A stretch of 11,734 nucleotides of DNA, from the NCBI GenBank assembly GCA_005800255.1, contig SYGW01000112.1, positions 1-11,734 of the forward strand, read 5' to 3'. The position numbers and the translations under genes are program-made. This document shows, one piece after another, positions 6,143 to 11,734 of this stretch. Every line of letters begins with the position of its first letter. Position 1 is the stretch's first letter. The notes below the pieces were generated by a model. The model worked only from the letters and a program-made list of their open reading frames with translations. It had not been told where the DNA came from and did not search any database. The stretch is from Nitrospiraceae bacterium. Its GTDB lineage: Bacteria; Nitrospirota; Nitrospiria; Nitrospirales; Nitrospiraceae.

Positions 6143-7249
6143 ATGTCGCAAGAGCCAACCGCCGCCCCATCCGGTTCACCTCCCGTCAACCTCCTGGCCC
6201 TCACCGAAGAGGGGCTGGGTCGGTTGCTGCAGCAATTCGAATGGCCCCGCTACCGGATCGGCCAGATCTTGCGCTGGCTTTATCAGCGGCGTGCCGGCAG
6301 CATCGCGCAGATGACCGATCTCTCGCAGAAAGATCGGGAGCAACTGGCTCAGGTCGCCACGATTTCACGCACACAACATTGCACCGTCCTTGAATCAGCC
6401 GACGGCACGCGCAAGCTCCTCCTCACCTTGGACGACGGGCTCCGCATTGAAACGGTGCTGATTCCGGACGAGGAACGTCTCACGCTCTGCGTGTCGACCC
6501 AGGTGGGCTGCATGTTGGATTGCGGCTTCTGCCTGACCGGCGCCATGGGACTCAAACGCAACCTCAAGGCGCATGAAATCGTCGATCAGGTCCTCACGGC
6601 GCAAGACCATTTAACCGGCGAAGAACGGCTCACCAACCTCGTCTTCATGGGCATGGGAGAACCGCTGGCCAATATCGATGCCCTCTCCAGCGCCATCCAA
6701 TGCCTGATCAATAAGTCCTGGGGATTGGGCTGGTCGCCCCGCCGCATTACCGTCTCGACCGCGGGGCTCGCCGCCCGCTTGAAAGATGTGGCAGCGCTCG
6801 GCGTGAATCTGGCCATCTCCTTGAACGGCACGACAGAAGAGCAGCGCCAGCAGTTGATGCCGGCGGTCAGCCAGATCGCCTCGCTCAAAACGCTCATGGC
6901 CGCCTGCCGCCGCTATCCGCTCGCCCCAACCAGACGCCTGACCTTTGAATATGTGCTGCTCGCCGGCGTGAACGATCGCGACGAGGACGCCCACCGGCTG
7001 GTAAAGCTGCTCAAGGGCCTCCGCTGCAAAGTGAACCTGATCCCCTTCAATGAGTTTCCCGGCAATCCCTTCCGCCGGCCGACCGATCGCAGCGTGCTGG
7101 TCTTCCAGGCGATCCTCACGCGGGCCGACGTCGATGCCTTCATCCGCAAGAGCCGCGGACGCGACGTGCTGGGCGCCTGCGGGCAATTGGGCAATCTCTC
7201 CCCCGACTACGCGGGGCGCGCCTTGACACAAATTGAACCCCGTTGCTAG
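6143..7249 (+). CDS. rlmN: Dual-specificity 23S rRNA/tRNA adenine-C2 methyltransferase RlmN
   Basis: 368 aa, normal for the family. This radical-SAM enzyme makes 2-methyladenosine at A2503 of 23S rRNA and A37 of some tRNAs. Visible features: N-terminal helical domain with YRIGQILRWLYQR (about 37-49); the cluster motif GCMLDCGFC with C123, C127 and C130 (CxxxCxxC); C116 just before it in TLCVSTQVGC, matching E. coli C118; FMGMGEPLAN (about 168-177); the SAM-binding ITVSTAG; and the methyl-carrying C346 in GACGQL. A conserved NLIPFNEFPGN lies near 298-308. Start chosen at ATG 6143; a GTG at 6128 is in frame but lies between the -35 and -10 boxes. Its TAG stop is part of the -10 box of the next gene. 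Confidence 0.97.
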   Translation: MSQEPTAAPSGSPPVNLLALTEEGLGRLLQQFEWPRYRIGQILRWLYQRRAGSIAQMTDLSQKDREQLAQVATISRTQHCTVLESADGTRKLLLTLDDGLRIETVLIPDEERLTLCVSTQVGCMLDCGFCLTGAMGLKRNLKAHEIVDQVLTAQDHLTGEERLTNLVFMGMGEPLANIDALSSAIQCLINKSWGLGWSPRRITVSTAGLAARLKDVAALGVNLAISLNGTTEEQRQQLMPAVSQIASLKTLMAACRRYPLAPTRRLTFEYVLLAGVNDRDEDAHRLVKLLKGLRCKVNLIPFNEFPGNPFRRPTDRSVLVFQAILTRADVDAFIRKSRGRDVLGACGQLGNLSPDYAGRALTQIEPRC

Positions 7250-7252
7250 CAT
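7223..7252 (+). promoter_or_regulatory. Promoter of the M16 peptidase genes inside the rlmN 3' end
   Basis: TTGACA (7223-7228, perfect -35), 18 nt spacer, TAGCAT (7247-7252). The -35 lies in the last codons of rlmN and the -10 includes its stop codon TAG. The predicted start is near 7259-7260, which coincides with an in-frame GTG at 7260. Same geometry as the rlmN promoter. Confidence 0.55.
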
Positions 7253-7259
7253 GCACCGT

Positions 7260-8660
7260 GTGCGCCGCCCAACCATGATCTGGCTAAACTCCCGACACAC
7301 GATGCCATTATTTCTTTTGATTGCCGCAAGCAATCTCCTCTTTGCCTTCGCCTCGCTCGTCACGGCCACAGAACCTCGTGAATTCATCCTGTCCAACGGG
7401 ATGAAAGTCCTATTGGTCGAAGTGCCCAAAGCCCCGGTGGCCACCGTCCAGGTCTGGTACAAAGTCGGCTCGCGCAACGAAGTCATGGGCCGAGCAGGCC
7501 TCTCGCACATGCTGGAACATATGATGTTCAAGGGCACCGTAAAATATCCCAAGGGCACCTTTTCCCGCCTCATCCGCAAGAACGGCGGAGTCGACAACGC
7601 CTTCACGAGCCAGGACTTCACCGCCTACTTCGAAAACCTCGCGGCAGACCGCGTCGAGCTGGCCCTGGAGATGGAATCCGACCGGATGCAGGGACTCGTG
7701 CTCGACATGAAGGAACTGACGACGGAGCGAGAGGTCGTGAAGGAAGAACGGCGCCTGCGCACGGAAGACGACCCTCAAGGCGCGCTCGTCGAAGCCCTCT
7801 TCGCCCAGGCCTATCTCAGCCATCCCTACCATTGGCCGGTGATCGGCTGGTTCAACGACCTGGATGCGATGACCCTGGACGACTTGCAGCGGCATTACGA
7901 CACCTACTATTCTCCCAACAATGCGACCATCATCGTGGTGGGCGACATCAAAGCCGACAGCCTGCTCCCCGCGATCAAACAGCTGTTCGAACCGATTCCG
8001 CGAGGACCGGAGCCCAAACCGATCGCCACCATGGAGCCGGAGCAGAAAGGCGAACGCCGTTTCCTCCTCAAACGCGATGCGCAAGTCGCGTTCGTCATGA
8101 TGGGCTATCGCGTGCCGAACTTTACGAGCGAAAACTCCTACGCGCTCGACATTCTGGATTCGATTCTGTCGCACGGGAAAAGCTCGCGCCTCTACCAGAG
8201 CCTTGTGTATGAGCAAAAGTCGGCGCTGGCCGTCGGATCAGAGTACAGCTTGCTGCAGAGCGACCCGGGCCTGTTCTACTTCTATGCCCTCGTGAGCCCC
8301 AACCAGAAACCGGAGCTGGTCGAGGAATCCCTCAACCGGGAGATCAAACGGCTCCAAGCCGATCCCCCGACCGATCTCGAGCTCCAACGGGCGAAGAACC
8401 AGGTCGAAGCCTCCCATGTCTTCGAACAGGACTCCAACTTCCGGCGCGCCATGTTGCTCGGACAGGCCGAATCCGTCGGCGCCGGCTGGCGCAAGATCGA
8501 CCAGTTCGTCGAACGGATCAGAGCGGTCACCGCCAAAGACATCCAACGCGTCGCCCGCCAATACTTGACGGAAGACAACCGGACCGTCGGCACCTTGATT
8601 CCCGTGCCGGCGAAACAACCGGACGCGGCATCCAGCCCCGCGCAACAGGGAAGGCCCTAA
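7260..8660 (+). CDS. M16B zinc peptidase, catalytic subunit
   Basis: 466 aa from GTG 7260. It belongs to the insulinase/mitochondrial-processing-peptidase family M16B. Membrane-targeting N-terminus: MPLFLLIAASNLLFAF with probable cleavage after VTA (residue 36), so the enzyme acts outside the cytoplasm. The inverted zinc motif HMLEH is at 83-87 (bases 7506-7520), with the third zinc ligand in EREVVKEERR (Glu162/163). A typical NNATIIVVGDI segment follows near 220-230, then the C-terminal M16 half with SSRLYQSLVYEQ. Where many M16 proteins have GLAY after that helix, this one reads ALAV, so it may lack the substrate-anchoring Tyr and depend on its neighbour. Start uncertain: ATG 7251 lies in the promoter -10, while GTG 7260 and ATG 7275 are both possible and neither has a Shine-Dalgarno sequence. 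Only 2 nt separate it from the next gene. Confidence 0.93.
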   Translation: MRRPTMIWLNSRHTMPLFLLIAASNLLFAFASLVTATEPREFILSNGMKVLLVEVPKAPVATVQVWYKVGSRNEVMGRAGLSHMLEHMMFKGTVKYPKGTFSRLIRKNGGVDNAFTSQDFTAYFENLAADRVELALEMESDRMQGLVLDMKELTTEREVVKEERRLRTEDDPQGALVEALFAQAYLSHPYHWPVIGWFNDLDAMTLDDLQRHYDTYYSPNNATIIVVGDIKADSLLPAIKQLFEPIPRGPEPKPIATMEPEQKGERRFLLKRDAQVAFVMMGYRVPNFTSENSYALDILDSILSHGKSSRLYQSLVYEQKSALAVGSEYSLLQSDPGLFYFYALVSPNQKPELVEESLNREIKRLQADPPTDLELQRAKNQVEASHVFEQDSNFRRAMLLGQAESVGAGWRKIDQFVERIRAVTAKDIQRVARQYLTEDNRTVGTLIPVPAKQPDAASSPAQQGRP

Positions 8661-8662
8661 CC

Positions 8663-10009
8663 ATGCCGACGGCACAACCACGAACGATCCTGGCCCTCAT
8701 GATGGGATGCTGCGCTTGGCTCTGGGCAGCCGGCCCCTCGCTGGCGGCAGAGATCGCCCCGACAAAATTCGTCACCGCGAACGGCATCACCGTCCTCGTC
8801 CTGGAGCAACATTTTCTTCCCATTGTGGAAATCCACGCGCTGATCAAAGCCGGCTCGGCGCAGGACCCTCCAGAAAAAGCCGGCCTCGCGAACCTCATCG
8901 CCAGCCTCCTGGACGAGGGGACGACGACCCGCACCTCCAAACAGCTCGCGGAGCAAATCGACTTCATCGGCGGAACCCTGGAGGCGAAAGCCTCGGAGGA
9001 TTTCACCACCGCCTCCATCCGTGTGCTCAAGAAGGACGCCGATCTCGGCTTCACCCTGCTTGCGGACATGCTGCAGCGCCCCGCGTTTCACAAGCAGGAG
9101 TTCGACCGGATTCGCACCCAACTCCTGGGCGAGATGGCCAGCGATAACGACGACCCGGGCCATATCGCCATGAAGGCGTTCAATCAGCTCGTCTTCCACG
9201 GACACCCCTACCGCTGGCCCGTCAATGGCACAGAGGAGACGATCGGCAAGATCTCCCTGGCCGACGTGCAAACCTTCTACGGGCGGGAATACTCTCCGTC
9301 CCACGTCATCCTGACCATCGTCGGGGATGTCACGCTCGACCAGGCCGCAGCGCTGGTCCAAACCCATTTTGGAACCTGGAAGAAAATTGCGGCGACGGCG
9401 CGAAGCCAGAAAAAACCCCTGCCGGTCGAGAAGAAAACTGTCCAGCTCATCGACAAAGACCTCACCCAATCCACCATCGTGATTGGTCATGGAGGCCTCT
9501 CGCGCGCGCATCCTGATTTTTATTCGGTCACGGTGATGAACTACATCCTGGGGGCCGGGGGATTTTCTTCCCGCTTGATGGATTCGATTCGCGACAAGCA
9601 GGGACTGGCCTACGGCATCATGAGCCACTTCGACGCCAGGCTGATGCCGGGCTCATTCTGGGTCAACCTCCAAACCAAGACAGAAACGACGAACCAAGCC
9701 ATCGCCGGCGTCCTCGCCGAGATCAAATCCATCCGTGACCAGCCTGTCTCAGATCAGGAACTGGCCGAATCCAAATCCTTCTTGATCGGCAGCTTCCCGC
9801 TGCGATTCGATTCCACCGCGAAGCTCGCCCAGGTGCTCGCTCAGGTGGAGTTCTATGGCCTGGGGTTCGAATACTTTACGCAATATCCCAAATGGATCGA
9901 CCGGGTCACGAAGGAAGACGTTCAGCGCGTGGCCAAACAGTACCTGGACCCCCAACGCTACGCGCTCGTAGTGGTGGGCAACCTCGCCAAAGCGAAAGTG
10001 AAACGTTAG
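8663..10009 (+). CDS. M16B peptidase-like protein, non-catalytic partner subunit
   Basis: 448 aa. Signal peptide 1-29 (ILALMMGCCAWLWAAG, cleavage near SLA-A). The fold matches the preceding gene: NGITVLVLEQHFLPIVEIHALIKAG, then VILTIVGDV, then the C-terminal half. At the zinc-site position AGLANLIASLLDEG replaces AGLSHMLEHMMFKG: the two His and the Glu are Asn77, Ser81 and Ala80. It is therefore very unlikely to hydrolyse peptides itself. It keeps SSRLMDSIRDKQGLAYG (about bases 9569-9619), the Arg/Tyr pair that binds substrate in two-subunit M16 enzymes. Starts 2 nt after the upstream stop with GGGAAGG 8 nt before the ATG, so both should be co-translated as one heterodimeric periplasmic protease; the natural substrate cannot be read from sequence. 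Confidence 0.92.
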   Translation: MPTAQPRTILALMMGCCAWLWAAGPSLAAEIAPTKFVTANGITVLVLEQHFLPIVEIHALIKAGSAQDPPEKAGLANLIASLLDEGTTTRTSKQLAEQIDFIGGTLEAKASEDFTTASIRVLKKDADLGFTLLADMLQRPAFHKQEFDRIRTQLLGEMASDNDDPGHIAMKAFNQLVFHGHPYRWPVNGTEETIGKISLADVQTFYGREYSPSHVILTIVGDVTLDQAAALVQTHFGTWKKIAATARSQKKPLPVEKKTVQLIDKDLTQSTIVIGHGGLSRAHPDFYSVTVMNYILGAGGFSSRLMDSIRDKQGLAYGIMSHFDARLMPGSFWVNLQTKTETTNQAIAGVLAEIKSIRDQPVSDQELAESKSFLIGSFPLRFDSTAKLAQVLAQVEFYGLGFEYFTQYPKWIDRVTKEDVQRVAKQYLDPQRYALVVVGNLAKAKVKR

Positions 10010-10048
10010 TCCACGTTGTTGCGGCGCGATCCCCGAGGTCAGGCATTC

Positions 10049-10858
10049 ATGATGACCGAACCCCTCCAAAGCAAACTCGACAGGCTCCGCCAGGTGATCT
10101 CGGGCATGGAGTCCGTCCTGGTCGCCTTCTCCGGCGGAATCGACAGCACCGTCGTGCTGAAAGTCGCCCATGAACAACTCGGCGCGCGAGCGCTGGGCAT
10201 CACCGCAGTCTCGCCGACCTTTCCCACAATCGAACTCGACGGCGCGAAGCAGGTGGCGGCAGAGATCGGCGCACGCCATGAACTGGTCCAGACCGATCAA
10301 CTCGACATTCCCGCCTTCGTGCAGAACGACGCGGCCCGCTGCTTCCATTGCAAAACGGATCTCTATCAATTGCTGGACGGGCTGCGCGAACCTCGTGCCA
10401 GCCGGTGGATTGCGGACGGGACGAATCTCGACGATCTGGGGGACGACCGGCCCGGCATCACCGCCGCGCGCGAGTGGAACGTCCGCAGTCCGCTGGTCGA
10501 AGCCGCACTGTCGAAAGCCGATGTGCGGGCGCTCGCCAGGACCCTGGGACTCTCCAATTGGGATAAGCCGGCCGCCGCCTGCCTCTCGTCCAGAATTCCT
10601 CGCGGCATCCCGATCACCATCGACAATCTCCGCCGCGTGGAGCAAGCCGAAGCAATCCTCCAGGCTGAAGGATTGCGCCAGGTGCGGGTACGGGAACATG
10701 GAGAAATCGCACGAATCGAGGTTGGCGCGGAGGAGTTTGCCAGGCTGAATCAGCCGGAGCTGCGCGCGCACATCAGCGCCAGCCTTCGCAAAGTAGGATT
10801 CCGTTTCGTCTGCGTGGATCTGGAAGGGTACAGACCGAGCGGGACCAGCCTCAGCTGA
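10049..10858 (+). CDS. larE: ATP-dependent sulfur transferase LarE
   Basis: 269 aa from ATG 10049 (an adjacent ATG at 10052 is equally possible; GAGG lies 10 nt upstream). LarE belongs to the PP-loop pyrophosphatase family and adds sulfur to the pyridinium dicarboxylate precursor of the nickel-pincer cofactor (NPN) used by lactate racemase-type enzymes. Visible: PP-loop SGGIDS at 28-33, CFHCKTDLY with C98 and C101, DGTNLDDLGDDRPG around 124-137, and KPAAACLSSRIPRG with C178, which matches the sacrificial C176 of Lactobacillus plantarum LarE. The CxxC plus C178 set may instead bind an iron-sulfur cluster. It follows the M16 pair by 39 nt on the same strand and may be co-transcribed. No larA, larB or larC is in the window. 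Ends 18 nt from the convergent atpF. Confidence 0.92.
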   Translation: MMTEPLQSKLDRLRQVISGMESVLVAFSGGIDSTVVLKVAHEQLGARALGITAVSPTFPTIELDGAKQVAAEIGARHELVQTDQLDIPAFVQNDAARCFHCKTDLYQLLDGLREPRASRWIADGTNLDDLGDDRPGITAAREWNVRSPLVEAALSKADVRALARTLGLSNWDKPAAACLSSRIPRGIPITIDNLRRVEQAEAILQAEGLRQVRVREHGEIARIEVGAEEFARLNQPELRAHISASLRKVGFRFVCVDLEGYRPSGTSLS

Positions 10859-10876
10859 CCCCGCCCGATCGAAAGA

Positions 10877-11383
10877 TTACCGCTGGTAGGATTTCGAGAG
10901 GGCCTCGAGCGCCTCGTCCGCGAACTTCTTGTGGTCCGCGTCAGTCAAACTGCGCTGCACCACCTTCTCTGCGACCATCAACGCCAACTCCGTCGTTTGG
11001 GCGCGAATGTCCTGAATCGCCTTGCGGCGCTCATGATCGATTTCACGCGTCGCATCGCCCTTGATCCGGTCGGCCTCAGTCGTCAGCCGCTGCTCATTTT
11101 CTTCCATGAGCCGCTGCGCCCGCTCTTTGGCCGCCGCCAAAATGCCTTCCGCTTCTTTTGCGGCGGTATTCAGCTTGGCCTCGTACTCCTTGAGTTTCCG
11201 CTCGGCCTCCGACCGATGACGCTCGGCTTGATCAAGGCTGTCCTTGATTTTCTTCTCCCGCTCTTCCAAGACGCCCAAGATGCCGGGGAAGGCGAACTTG
11301 TAGAGCACGAAGAAAAGAATCCCGAACGACAGGACTTCCCATAAAATCAGGGAAGAAAAAAAGTGCGATTCAAACTGCGGCAT
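10877..11383 (-). CDS. atpF: F-type ATP synthase subunit b
   Basis: 168 aa from ATG 11381-11383. Subunit b is the peripheral stalk that holds F1 against the membrane a subunit. The N-terminal membrane helix covers about residues 12-32 (LWEVLSFGILFFVLYKFAF), ending in FPGI. A long charged amphipathic helix follows (EEREKKIKDSLDQAERHRSEAE onward as repeating Lys/Glu/Ala), typical of the stalk. The longer open frame reaching 11449 adds 22 residues of unlikely sequence ahead of the membrane helix, so I take the internal ATG. Its ribosome site is weak. It lies 89 nt after atpE on the same strand. Downstream comes convergent larE, not atpH, so the F1 genes are elsewhere. Confidence 0.94.
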   Translation of the reverse strand: MPQFESHFFSSLILWEVLSFGILFFVLYKFAFPGILGVLEEREKKIKDSLDQAERHRSEAERKLKEYEAKLNTAAKEAEGILAAAKERAQRLMEENEQRLTTEADRIKGDATREIDHERRKAIQDIRAQTTELALMVAEKVVQRSLTDADHKKFADEALEALSKSYQR

Positions 11384-11472
11384 AGTTAAACCCAGGCACA
11401 AAGCGTGTGGTAAATGGCGAGAAGAACTCACGTCCTTCCACTGGCCCATTGCCTCAAGCCTTCAGCCTGCTC

Positions 11473-11703
11473 CTATTTGCGAAGACCCATGATGATGAAG
11501 GCGATGACCAGGCCGTACAGCGCGATGGCTTCCACCAGCGCGAACCCGATCCACATATACTTTCCAACGCGGGCTTCCGCTTCCGGCTGACGCGCCACCG
11601 CTTCGATCATCTTCCCGAAGATGTATCCGATACCCACACCGGCTCCGGCAAACCCTGCCGCCGCCAACCCCATACCCAACAATGCTGCTGCTGCTGAATC
11701 CAT
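11473..11703 (-). CDS. atpE: F-type ATP synthase subunit c
   Basis: 76 aa, a two-helix membrane hairpin that oligomerises into the rotor ring. Helix 1 about residues 5-35 contains GAGVGIG, the GxGxGxG packing motif. The polar loop is ARQPEAE (about 37-43). Helix 2 about 50-73 carries the ion-binding carboxylate Glu58 in FALVEAIALYG. The residue after Glu58 is Ala, not Ser/Thr, and helix 1 has no Gln at the sodium-site position, so proton coupling is more likely than sodium coupling. The start is ATG 11701-11703 with GGGAGGAG about 9-16 nt upstream. atpF follows 89 nt downstream; the upstream neighbour (probably atpB) is beyond the right edge. Confidence 0.97.
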   Translation of the reverse strand: MDSAAAALLGMGLAAAGFAGAGVGIGYIFGKMIEAVARQPEAEARVGKYMWIGFALVEAIALYGLVIAFIIMGLRK

Positions 11704-11734
11704 TGTGTCCTACTCCTCCCTTGTCTGAAACTCA

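Noticed and set aside
9501..9512. Short CG alternation (CGCGCGCG) as a repeat or Z-DNA site
   Set aside because: It lies in the coding frame of the M16 gene and is explained by Ser-Arg-Ala-His codons in GC-rich DNA.
8657..9628. 323-codon minus-strand open frame opposite the second M16 gene
   Set aside because: Antisense to a clear M16 protein; no family features, no ribosome site. The same applies to the long frames at 6611-7621, 7410-8216 and 9749-10771.
10859..10876. Bidirectional terminator between convergent larE and atpF
   Set aside because: The 18 nt gap holds no stem-loop with a T-run on either strand.

Overview
The window looks like ordinary chromosomal housekeeping DNA from a GC-rich Gram-negative-type bacterium. 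Gene content and order (zapB-zapA-rny-ymdB-xseA; two M16 peptidases; LarE; a free-standing atpE-atpF pair) and protein style fit the Nitrospirota (Nitrospira lineage). That placement is inference from recall, not a search. I see no insertion sequence, phage gene, CRISPR array or tRNA.

Layout. (a) 1-3740, minus strand: a promoter at 3712-3740 drives a ZapB-like coiled-coil gene, zapA, a ~580 bp gap, rny (RNase Y), ymdB (metallophosphoesterase) and the 5' end of xseA (exonuclease VII large subunit), which runs off the left edge. The gap contains a long imperfect hairpin at 2809-2961 that is a good candidate for 6S RNA. (b) 3751-6015, minus strand: a soluble lytic transglycosylase with its own extended -10 promoter. 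(c) 6100-10858, plus strand: rlmN (23S rRNA/tRNA m2A methyltransferase), two adjacent M16 peptidase-family genes (one with the zinc site, one without), and larE. (d) 10877-11703, minus strand, convergent with larE: atpE then atpF (F-type ATP synthase subunits c and b).

How the genes fit together. The left cluster combines Z-ring assembly factors (ZapA/ZapB) with RNA turnover (RNase Y and its usual partner YmdB) and exonuclease VII, and the lytic transglycosylase beside it adds peptidoglycan turnover. The M16 pair probably forms one two-subunit periplasmic protease. atpE-atpF is followed directly by the convergent larE, so the F1 genes (atpHAGDC) must lie elsewhere.

The points most worth a second look are the 6S-like RNA after zapA, two plus-strand promoters (rlmN and the first M16 gene) whose -10 boxes lie only 5-7 nt from the start codon and so imply leaderless mRNAs, the lack of any ATG/GTG/TTG start where xseA should begin, and the CxxC-plus-C cysteine set in LarE. 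I found no convincing undescribed multi-gene system.
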